From assembly GCA_940337035.1 (NCBI GenBank), contig CALNHX010007773.1, positions 1 to 64,000 on the forward strand: 64,000 nucleotides of DNA, written 5' to 3'. The translations under genes and the position numbers were made by a program. The notes under the pieces are model-generated. The model made no database searches. It was given only the letters and a program-made list of their open reading frames with translations, and was not told where the DNA came from. This DNA comes from Agriotes lineatus (Eukaryota > Arthropoda > Insecta > Coleoptera > Elateridae). Of this stretch, positions 11,502 through 19,881 are shown one piece after another (the first letter of the stretch is position 1; each line of letters begins with the position of its first letter).

Positions 11502-12269
11502 TTAGAGTTTAAGATGCACCCAATCTAGAATTCCCTTCGTTTTTGGTGTTGATGACATCTGCCTTAGAGGCGTTTTTCTAACGGCCCTTTTTTGGAGGCG
11601 TTTCCTTATCGGCGTTCTTCTGACTGAACCTTTTTGATGTGGACTTGGATGAGTAGCTGGTGTTTTTAATTTATATTCTAAATCGGACTCGCAGTTATCA
11701 GTTTCCATTTCGGTTTTTCCTGTAGTACCAGTCGGGGTTGGCTTCTTTTGCTGTTTAGGTTTAGCTAGCAGCACATTAGCAACGTTAAGGTCTTTGATGT
11801 AATCAGCAAACTGTAGGCGTCCGGGTGGATTAATAGTTTTTCGAGGCCGCAGAGTGTCGTGAATTAAATCGACTATGTTAGACGCCGGTAAAATTTCACC
11901 CTTTATAGTAACGGTACCCTTGTGATCCCAGCTCACATCGCTTGAGGTACTCAAAATGCGTAGGAAAACTTCAGCTTTTTTCTTAAAAATTTTGGGAAGT
12001 GTAGATAAAATAACGGCATTTGATAGGCTGTCACTGGTTGTTTCAATAGGTATTTTGATTGGCTGCCGCGCCTGGTTTGTGAAATGAAGGAATCGTTGTA
12101 AAACCTGATTGTACTGGATCCATTTATCGTGATCAGTTAATTTGGACTTTAAAACTTTTTGCATTTCGTCATCAAGCTGTGATAATATATTTTTCTCCGC
12201 ATCATCGCCAGACTTAAGACGTTGGACAAATTCCGGCGATACAATCAACATCTTCCGCTCTTTGTCCAT
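11502..12269 (-). CDS. 255-aa protein of the palindromic element, left copy
   Basis: Intact ORF of 255 codons starting MDKERKMLIVSPEF. The N-terminal half is helical and conserved-looking (LDDEMQKVLKSKL, then YNQVLQRFL). The middle carries W-D-H-KG, then SNIVDLIHDTLRPRK and LQFADYIKDLNV. The C-terminal third is basic, with repeated RTPIRKRLQKR and RKTPLRQ-type segments suggesting nucleic-acid contact. I associate this architecture, from memory, with an uncharacterised protein family found near Maverick/Polinton-type elements; that needs a profile search. It differs from the right copy at three residues (I/T, I/T, M/I). A tRNA-Leu lies 99 bp upstream on the same strand. Function unknown. Two intact copies in the arms argue for recent origin or continued use. 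Confidence 0.75.
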   Translation of the reverse strand: MDKERKMLIVSPEFVQRLKSGDDAEKNILSQLDDEMQKVLKSKLTDHDKWIQYNQVLQRFLHFTNQARQPIKIPIETTSDSLSNAVILSTLPKIFKKKAEVFLRILSTSSDVSWDHKGTVTIKGEILPASNIVDLIHDTLRPRKTINPPGRLQFADYIKDLNVANVLLAKPKQQKKPTPTGTTGKTEMETDNCESDLEYKLKTPATHPSPHQKGSVRRTPIRKRLQKRAVRKTPLRQMSSTPKTKGILDWVHLKL

Positions 12270-12368
12270 TTTAGTCGAAAAGGAGCTCAGTCGTTTGTTC
12301 TGGTAGAGCCGTCGTGAATAAACTAGCTTAACATCAAGACTTTCATAATAAATATATATAAAAAAATA

Positions 12369-12450
12369 TGACAGGTACGGGAATCGAACCCGTATTCTCT
12401 CTCGAGATCAGAGCTTAAATCTGACGCCTTAACCATTCGGCCAACCTGCC
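12369..12450 (-). tRNA. tRNA-Leu(TAA)
   Basis: 82 nt on the minus strand. Acceptor GGCAGGT pairs with ACCTGTC over all seven positions (one G-U). The A box begins TGGCCGAATGG, the anticodon stem TCAGA/TCTGA is perfect, and loop TTTAAGC gives anticodon TAA (12415-12417). A long variable arm (TCTCGAGAGAG) marks a class II tRNA. The T arm ACGGG/TTCGATT/CCCGT is perfect. A T run follows on the transcribed strand. No intron. It looks functional. Confidence 0.88.
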
Positions 12451-12748
12451 TCCCTATATAAACGAGCACTCTCTGCATAATTAAGAAAACATCTAGTTTA
12501 AAAAGCCTTCTACATGCAATTTCAAACAATATTTCATATAAATTAAGCCATGTACAAATTTATAAATCGGTTTTGATATATATTTTATCGAAAGACTGGA
12601 CCCTCAGCTACCGTTTTATTACTATTTGTCGTGATTCGTCATCGATGAATTTTACAAGTGCCAACCTGTCTGCTGTGTGACGTAGGCAATGTATCCATCC
12701 CTTTTTATTTTAAAATTCTATAAAAACAGAGGCCCGACTGATGCCGCA

Positions 12749-12784
12749 CTAACACGTTTTAAACCATTGTACTCTGTTACCTGA
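12749..12784. other. 36-bp centre of palindrome
   Basis: Non-palindromic spacer between the arms. The adjacent inner arm ends (AGAGG...TGCCGCA and its complement) are the most diverged part of the arms. It is the likely turn-round point of the inversion. Confidence 0.75.
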
Positions 12785-13083
12785 TGCGGCAGCAGTTTGG
12801 ACCTCTGGTTTTATAAAATTTTAAAATAAAAAGGTATGGAAACACTGCGTGCGTCACATCGCAGACAGGTTGGCACTTGTAAAATTCATCGATGACGAAT
12901 CACGACAAATAGTAATAAAACGGTAGCTGAGGGTCCAGTCTTTCGATAAAATATATATCAAAACCGATTTAGAAATTTGTACATGGCTTAATTTATATGA
13001 AATATTGTTTGAAATTGCATGTAGAAGGCTTTTTAAACTAGATGTTTTCTTAATTATGCAGAGAGTGCTCGTTTATATAGGGA

Positions 13084-13165
13084 GGCAGATTGGCCGAATG
13101 GTTAAGGCGTCAGATTCAAGCTCTGATCTCGAGAGAGAATACGGGTTCGATTCCCGTACCTGTCA
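13084..13165 (+). tRNA. tRNA-Leu(CAA)
   Basis: Mirror copy of the left-arm gene with changes that include the wobble base. Loop TTCAAGC gives anticodon CAA (13117-13119) instead of TAA. The acceptor is GGCAGAT against ACCTGTC, with one A-C mismatch at position 6-67 that is G-C in the left copy. The T arm and class II variable arm are intact. A seven-T Pol III terminator lies at 13168-13174. Probably transcribable, with slightly weakened acceptor pairing. Confidence 0.82.
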
Positions 13166-13167
13166 TA

Positions 13168-13174
13168 TTTTTTT
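13168..13174 (+). terminator. Pol III T7 terminator
   Basis: Seven consecutive T immediately 3' of the tRNA-Leu(CAA). Confidence 0.7.
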
Positions 13175-13264
13175 ATATATATTTATTATGAAAGTCTTGA
13201 TTTTAAGCTAGTTTATTCACGACGGCTCTACCAGAACAAACGACTGAGCTCCTTTTCGACTAAA

Positions 13265-14032
13265 ATGGACAAAGAGCGGAAGATGTTGATTGTATCGCCG
13301 GAATTTGTCCAACGTCTTAAGTCTGGCGATGATGCGGAGAAAAATATATTATCACAGCTTGATGACGAAATGCAAAAAGTTTTAAAGTCCAAATTAACTG
13401 ATCACGATAAATGGATCCAGTACAATCAGGTTTTACAACGATTCCTTCATTTCACAAACCAGGCGCGGCAGCCAATCAAAATACCTATTGAAACAACCAG
13501 TGACAGCCTATCAAATGCCGTTATTTTATCTACACTTCCCAAAACTTTTAAGAAAAAAGCTGAAGTTTTCCTACGCATTTTGAGTACCTCAAGCGATGTG
13601 AGCTGGGATCACAAGGGTACCGTTACTATAAAGGGTGAAACTTTACCGGCGTCTAACATAGTCGATTTAATTCACGACACTCTGCGGCCTCGAAAAACTA
13701 TTAATCCACCCGGACGCCTACAGTTTGCTGATTACATCAAAGACCTTAACGTTGCTAATGTGCTGCTAGCTAAACCTAAACAGCAAAAGAAGCCAACCCC
13801 GACTGGTACTACAGGAAAAACCGAAATCGAAACTGATAACTGCGAGTCCGATTTAGAATATAAATTAAAAACACCAGCTACTCATCCAAGTCCACATCAA
13901 AAAGGTTCAGTCAGAAGAACGCCGATAAGGAAACGCCTCCAAAAAAGGGCCGTTAGAAAAACGCCTCTAAGGCAGATGTCATCAACACCAAAAACGAAGG
14001 GAATTCTAGATTGGGTGCATCTTAAACTCTAA
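13265..14032 (+). CDS. 255-aa protein of the palindromic element, right copy
   Basis: Mirror of the left-arm ORF and also intact. It starts at ATG 13265 after ...TTCGACTAAA, 99 bp 3' of tRNA-Leu(CAA). It has the same helical N-terminus with YNQVLQRFL, the central SNIVDLIHDTLRPRK motif, and the basic C-terminus ending ILDWVHLKL. The differences from the left copy are STLPKT for STLPKI, KGET for KGEI and TEIE for TEME. No signal peptide or membrane segment is visible; the arginine/lysine-rich tail suggests a nuclear or DNA-associated role. No catalytic motif is recognised. Family resemblance to Polinton-associated proteins of unknown function is from memory and untested here. Confidence 0.75.
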   Translation: MDKERKMLIVSPEFVQRLKSGDDAEKNILSQLDDEMQKVLKSKLTDHDKWIQYNQVLQRFLHFTNQARQPIKIPIETTSDSLSNAVILSTLPKTFKKKAEVFLRILSTSSDVSWDHKGTVTIKGETLPASNIVDLIHDTLRPRKTINPPGRLQFADYIKDLNVANVLLAKPKQQKKPTPTGTTGKTEIETDNCESDLEYKLKTPATHPSPHQKGSVRRTPIRKRLQKRAVRKTPLRQMSSTPKTKGILDWVHLKL

Positions 14033-15194
14033 AATTACACAATGAAATTCTGATTTTATTACTTGCAGTCTTTTTAATTTGAACTGTCGTGCACCTCAAA
14101 CTACAGTTTTGTAAATTGCTAGCGAATTTTTAGAACAAAGACATTCTGCTGTACATTTATATTTATATTATTAAGTATTATACGAAATAAGAACAATATA
14201 TTTGTTTATTACAAAGTGTTTGTGTTTTTTATTTCTACTCTGCTTTGTTTTTTTCTCGAATCTGCAATAATTACAAAGTCTAAAGCTAAAATAATAGTAT
14301 TTGCAGTTATTTTACAGTTACAAAGTGTAAAATTTCAAAAAATCAATCTACGATTTCATAATGGCGTGATATAATTTAGAAAATTGTGATTTCTTTTAAT
14401 TTTGTGTGATACATTTTATAAAAAAGTGTAAAACATTTGCAAATTTTTCAACGAAATTGCTATTTCTTTTAATTTTGAGCGATGCATTTTATAAAAAGTG
14501 TAAAACATTTGCAAAATTATGCATAGTTTATGTAACATGATGTCGATTTTTGTGAAAATTTATGTGGGATGGCTTGTAATTGCGTGATTTTTGTTCAATT
14601 TTCATCGTGTGTTGAATAAAATATCGTTTTTTGTATAATTTCAAGTGATATGATGTCAGTTTTTGTATAATTTATGTGACATGATGTCGATTTTTGTGTA
14701 AATTTATGTGATATGATGTGTGATTGCGTGATTTTTGTTCAATTTTCATCGTGTGTTGAATAAAAATATCGTATTTTGTATAATTTCAAGTGACGTGATG
14801 ACAGTTTTTGTATAATTTATGTGACATGATGTCGATATTTGCGAAAATTTATGTGAGATGCTGTATGATTGCGTGATTTTATTCAAATTTTTGTTACTTT
14901 GGGGGTCAACACATACGTCTTTTCGTAATTTTTGCGTGTTTCTATTCAAATTTATTTTCATTTGTCGTCAACACAGACGTATTTTCGTAAAATTTTACTA
15001 TTTTTCAATGAAAGTTGTAAAAAAATATTGTTTTTTGTCGTTTTTGCAGAATTTAATGTGACAAGATGCCGATTTTTATAAATTTTCTACGTATTTTAGT
15101 AATTTTGCGTGCTTTTATTCAAATTTATTTTATGCTTAGTTGACAAATGTCATAATTAAAATTAGTCAAGCCTTCTCCAATACTTGCTAATATA

Positions 15195-15704
15195 AGCCGT
15201 TCACGATCTTTTTGGGTCAGGTGAGGCTATGACCATCTAGTAATTTTGTTGGCAGTACCTCTGCGGCAACTAAACTCCCTAATGCAAACTGGCACTTTTT
15301 CTGTTAGGTTAGGTTGTTTTCAGTTTAAGGTTATATTTTCTGAATAGGTACATTGTTGCCTGATCTCTCTCTAGTCTCGACATCAACTCGTGTTCTTTTA
15401 GATCTGGTCTGTCCTTTTTAAACTGCAACTAGCATCGTTTAATGGAAATTTTTTGTTGTAACAAAATTATATTGGGCATTTTGCTTTTTCCTTTGACGGA
15501 AATTAAAATTACTTTTACACACTTGATAAAGCATTTATTTTCTTACGAATATTAAAATAATAAGTTTGGCAATGTGGTGGCAAGAAAATGTCGAACAGAC
15601 ACTGACAGAAAAAAAGTTGCATCCGCTACATCACCGAATCAGTTAGTCCAACATGAAAAGAAAAAATAATAGCCAACTCTGTCCCAAAAAGGTCGTGAAC
15701 GGAT
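15195..15704. mobile_element. 510-bp MITE in right arm
   Basis: Mirror copy of 9116-9625, flanked by TATA at 15191-15194 and 15705-15708. Same length and ends. Confidence 0.75.
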
Positions 15705-16217
15705 TATATGTTTATCTCTTTCTTACTCAAGCAATACGTATATCTTCTTGTTCATGTTATTGCTGATATATATAATTGTGACCGATCGCCCATTTAATTT
15801 TAAACCAGCTGTTGTAATTTATAAGCGGCTAAAACTCAGTCGAAAATAACATTTAAAATTTATTTATAATATGTATATGGAAGTATAATGTCAGAACAGC
15901 TAAGTGGTACAATGTTCAAACCTTTAAAACCAAACAATACACAGGCACCGACCTGTTTTAAAAAGGGAACTTAGACGGAAACTTTCTATAGTAGGTAGGG
16001 ACAATGAGGCTCTCGTTAATCCAGCCATATAGCAGGCAGAAATTATAAAATAATTAATAAGCTGTTACAAATCTAATTTTTTTAAAAATGTATCAACCTT
16101 TAAACACAATAAGCTACACATCCCCTATTCTTATAATCTAAATTTTTGAAAAATAGTTTGTTTAAAGCTGGGCTCGTGACACGCAAGTGACCATGTTTAA
16201 TTCCTTTAACCTCGATC

Positions 16218-16291
16218 GCTTCGATAGCCCAGTTGGTTAAGACTTCGTACTCGTAATGCTGTGATCGCTGGTTCGACTCCAGCCATGGGTC
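16218..16291 (+). tRNA. tRNA-Thr(CGT)-like sequence, right arm, probably degenerate
   Basis: Mirror of 8529-8602. The T arm is perfect (16267-16283) and the anticodon CGT is at 16252-16254, but the acceptor stem is not paired. Kept as tRNA-like; Pol III transcription from its A and B boxes is possible. Confidence 0.5.
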
Positions 16292-16439
16292 ATCGCAGGA
16301 AGCTTTTTTTAAATTCAAATATTTCCGCGAGTGAATGCAAGAGAGAGACAGCAGCTTCGAAGAGCGGGATAGATCTATCAGTTTGAATTTCAAATATTTC
16401 CGCGAAAATTAAAAACAACCGCCGTGAGAAGTGCGCGCG

Positions 16440-16790
16440 CACCAAGATGGCCGACATCCCGGGAAGTTTAAAATTCAAAAATTGAACTTGGAAAAAAAAA
16501 TCTGAAAAAAATTTAAATTCAAATATTCGCGCCAGAAAACCAAGATGGCCGCCGTGCAATTCCAGAAGCAAATTAAAAATGGCCGCGCGTAATTTAATCA
16601 GTAGCACATATGTAAATTAAATATCAAACTTCATATGTGATTAATCAGTAGCACATATGAAGAATAATTAGATCAATCCGCCAAATTAATTAGGTCAATC
16701 CGCGGAATTGATTCGCGGTTTAATTCGCATTTTTAATTGGGTCAATTAAAATTTTATTGACAGCTATCAAAATTAAAGTGTCCGTATACT
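16440..16790. promoter_or_regulatory. right tip with repeated motifs
   Basis: Mirror of the left tip. CAAGATGGCCG occurs at 16443-16453 and 16541-16551, embedded in a GC-rich patch (GTGCGCGCGCACC), followed by the ACATATG/CTGATTAATC repeats and the terminal sequence. The function is inferred. Confidence 0.4.
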
Positions 16791-16793
16791 ACT

Positions 16794-16799
16794 TGTTAA
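16794..16799. repeat. right copy of 6-bp target duplication TGTTAA
   Basis: Exact match to 8022-8027 and directly abuts the ...TATACTACT end. Confidence 0.9.
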
Positions 16800-19614
16800 T
16801 GTATTATCAGAATTGCAGGGGATTGAGAACGAAGCTGAATGATTTTTATGTCAATGCAATTGATGGAAACTATGACATAATTGGTATTACGGAATCTGGT
16901 CTAAATGAATTTATTTGTAATGGAGAAATAATTGATCCAGATATATACAATGTGGTGCGTGCGGACAGGTCCAGTGAGCATACTAACAAATTTAGAGGAG
17001 GAGGTGTATTGGTATGTGTAAAAAGTGATTACAAAATTATCAAATGTTTCACACACAGCTCGTTTTTTGAGGCAGTTGCAATACATTTAAAAATTAAAAA
17101 GAATTTCGTACTTTTGATTGTCATATATATACCACCGGGTGCATCTACCGAGCAGTACGTCAGCTTATTTAATTTTATAGATAACAGTATTCAACAATAT
17201 GGCCTAAATAAAAATATTGTTATTGTAGGAGACTTTAACTTTCCTGAAATTAAAAGCCCTGAAATTAATATGAATGTTTTAACAAATAAAAGCCGAGAAC
17301 TGCAAAATTTTTTGAATTTTCACAGTTTAAAATTATTAAACAACGTTCAAAACACTTTTGGAAAAACTTTGGATTTAGTTATTGTATCCGAAAACGATTC
17401 TACATGTTTAGTACAAAGGGATGAATTTCCATTGGGTACGGAGGATATTTATCATCCTGCATTATCAATCTTGCTTACCCATTCTTCGCAGGGACCGACT
17501 ATCAATAAATCTGAATTAGATTATTTCTACAATTTTAAAAAGTGTGATTTCTTGCTTCTAGCACAAACAATCCGTGATATAGATTGGTCCTCTTTATATT
17601 TAGAAACGGACGTAAGCATAGCGGTACAAACTTTTTATAAAATTATGTACATGGCTATAGAAGTTGCTGTTCCAGTAACGAAGACAGCTAGGAAAAAATA
17701 TCCACAATGGTTTAATCAGGAAATAATAGAATGTATAAAAGTAAAAAATCGATTAAGCAAGCAGAGGTATTTATCTGAACAGTGCAATAACAAATTTAAA
17801 GAAATTAGAAAAAAATTAAAATCCCTAATAAAGAGAGCTCGCAATGACTATATTGATGAAGTTGAGGAAAGCACACAAAACAACGTAAAAAACTTTTGGT
17901 CTTATATTAGTAAACAACAACACCAGGGCCAACGCAATCTTGCAATGAAATTTAAAGATAAAGGCGTAGTTGAAAAGGAAGTTGCCGAAAGCTTTGCTCA
18001 ATATTTTAATTCGGTTTACTCAAGTAAAATATCCTCTTACAATTTTAGTTACTGTGTAAATGCTTTGACAGATAATCTTACCATTAATATGATCACTTCA
18101 CAAGACTTTTATGAAGCAGTAAAAAAACTAAAACCTAAAAAATCTGCAGGAGTAGACAAAATACCTCCTTACCTTGTGAAAGGTTGTGCAGAGTGGCTTG
18201 AGAAACCTCTACTATTTATATTTAATTTATCGCTCAAAACTGATAGCTTTCCAGAAATGTGAAAAAAGCCTTGGTAACACCATTATTTAAAAAGGGAGAT
18301 AAAGCAAATATCGAAAATTATAGGCCAATTTCAGTTATTAGCGCTCCCGCCAAAATATTCGAACAAATATTACATAAAAAGTTATTTTCATATTTTCAAA
18401 AGTACGTCAATGATAATCAGCACGGTTTCGTTCCTCAAAAATCTGTTATTACTAATTCACTGTTATTTAATTATGAAATATCTGAAATTCTAAATCAAAA
18501 TCATCAAGCTGACGTTCTGTACACGGACTTTCAGAAAGCCTTCGATAAGGTTGATCACGACGTACTGTTGGGTAAATTGCATTCTTTGGGTCTTGCTACA
18601 AATACGTTAAACTTTTTTTCATCGTACTTGCAAAACAGGAAATTTGTGGTAAAATATAATGGAAGTGTGTCAGGTGAACATGAGGCTCACTCTGGTGTTC
18701 CTCAAGGGTCTAATTTAGGACCCCTTCTTTTTTTAATTTTCATAAATGATTTACCTGATGCACTAGAACATGTTAGCTGTCTTTTATTCGCAGATGATAT
18801 TAAATTTTATATGACAATTAAAGAACCAGAAGACTGTAAAAAAATACAGAAGGATATAACCAATATCTATAATTGGAGTGTTAAAAACAATTTAAATTTT
18901 AATATATCGAAATGTTATATAATGTCTTGCACCCGTAAACAGTCGGAAATCATATTTGATTACAAAATAAATAACATAGTGTTACAAAGAATAAATAATG
19001 TGAATGACTTGGGCATAAGATATGACACCAAATTAAATTATAAAATTCATATTGATTATGTTGTGTGTGAATCATTGCGATTATTGGGATTTTTATTCAG
19101 GCAATCCAAAATATTTAAAAATTGGAAAACATTGAAATTTCTATATTGTGCACTGGTGCGACCAAAATTAGAATATGCATCGCTAGTCTGGCGATCACAA
19201 CCCTCTTCACATTTGAGTCCAATTGAGAAAGTACAAAACAAACTTTTACGACAACTGTATTTCATGAAATATAAAGTATATCCTGATTACCATACTGTTA
19301 GGTCCTCCAATTTAAGACAAGAATTTGAACTTCCGAGCTTGGACAGCAGAGGAAACGTAAATTCATTAAAATTTTGTTATAAATTATGGAATAATAAGAT
19401 CAACGATAGCAAGCTGCTTTCGCTATTAACTTTAAGAGTACCCGCTAGGCCTGTTCGTTTCTCACCTTTATTCTTTGTACCTTCTTTTTATACCAGAATT
19501 CCGGTTACTGATATATTAAAGCTTGTAAATCAAATTTACATACTGCTCAACATTGATTTGTCAGCTCCATACAGTATGTTTGCATCTGTTGTAAAAAAGT
19601 ATTATAATAACTAA
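16800..19614 (+). pseudogene. ORF2 of non-LTR element A: endonuclease and reverse transcriptase
   Basis: Nearly complete ORF2. The endonuclease has YYQNCRGLRTK, IIGITESGL (metal-binding Glu) and IVGDFNFPE. The reverse transcriptase follows with AGVDKIPPYL, the catalytic TDFQKAFDKVDHD, GVPQGSNLGPLLF and LLFADDIKFY. The C-terminal region has LVRPKLEYASLVW, typical of Jockey/CR1-type LINEs. The frame shifts at 18257-18262: where the family has a tryptophan-lysine after FPEM, one G is missing, so the sequence reads into TGA and continues in another frame to 19614. The palindromic element separates it from its ATG at 8021. Apart from that shift the coding sequence is remarkably intact, so A is a young copy. 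Confidence 0.88.
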
Positions 19615-19881
19615 AATGAAACAAAATGAATTATTGATGTAACCAATTTTTAGGACTTAAATTTACCAATCAGTATGAAAAGTCATAGTAGCAAGTTACG
19701 GCTTCGATCCATCTCCTGCAACCATGATTAAAGTTGATTTTAGTTTAGGATGACTATTTTAATTTTACTTTACATGCTATAACGTTCATACCAGCATATA
19801 GCAGAATATATCTATACTACATCTCTTGTAATAAGGGTAACACCTGTTAGAGATGTTACAATAAATAAATAAATAAATAAT
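19615..19881 (+). other. 3' UTR and (ATAA)n tail of element A
   Basis: Non-coding 240 bp followed by an ATAAATAAATAA-type tail at about 19860-19880. Such short-repeat tails mark LINE 3' ends. The last ATAAT (19877-19881) is the right target duplication. Confidence 0.8.

Larger units (their letters stand above)
8028..12748. repeat. left arm of palindrome
   Basis: 4721-bp arm, the reverse complement of 12785-16793 apart from scattered substitutions and two tandem duplications found only here: a 499-bp step (repeat near 9761 and 10260) and a 216-bp step (near 10764 and 10980). Those two account for the length difference of 712 bp between arms. Confidence 0.9.
8028..16793. mobile_element. 8.77-kb palindromic Polinton-like element
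   Basis: The whole element is an inverted repeat: left arm 8028-12748, spacer 12749-12784, right arm 12785-16793. Ends are AGTAGTATACGG... and ...CCGTATACTACT, with a 6-bp target duplication TGTTAA. A 6-bp duplication and AG...CT ends are established marks of Maverick/Polinton elements. Each arm holds one tRNA-Leu, one 255-codon ORF, one 510-bp MITE and one tRNA-Thr-like sequence in mirror order. There is no recognisable DNA polymerase B, integrase, protease, packaging ATPase or capsid gene, so mobility must have depended on enzymes supplied elsewhere. Arm identity is very high (three amino-acid differences between the two ORFs), suggesting recent formation or conversion. It lies in ORF2 of element A. 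Class membership is inferred from the ends; a search with the ORF would test it. Confidence 0.8.
12785..16793. repeat. right arm of palindrome
   Basis: 4009-bp arm, the reverse complement of 8028-12748 without the two tandem duplications of the left arm. Order from the centre: tRNA-Leu, ORF, AT-rich repeats, MITE, tRNA-Thr-like, tip. Confidence 0.9.

Noticed and set aside
12323..13211. 68-codon frames across the tRNA-Leu genes
   Set aside because: They are translations through the tRNA genes themselves.
8028..16793. palindrome as a pure assembly artefact
   Set aside because: The arms differ in length, in two tandem duplications and in the tRNA anticodon, and the outer flanks carry a target duplication that restores a LINE frame. 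Long reads would still be the proper test.
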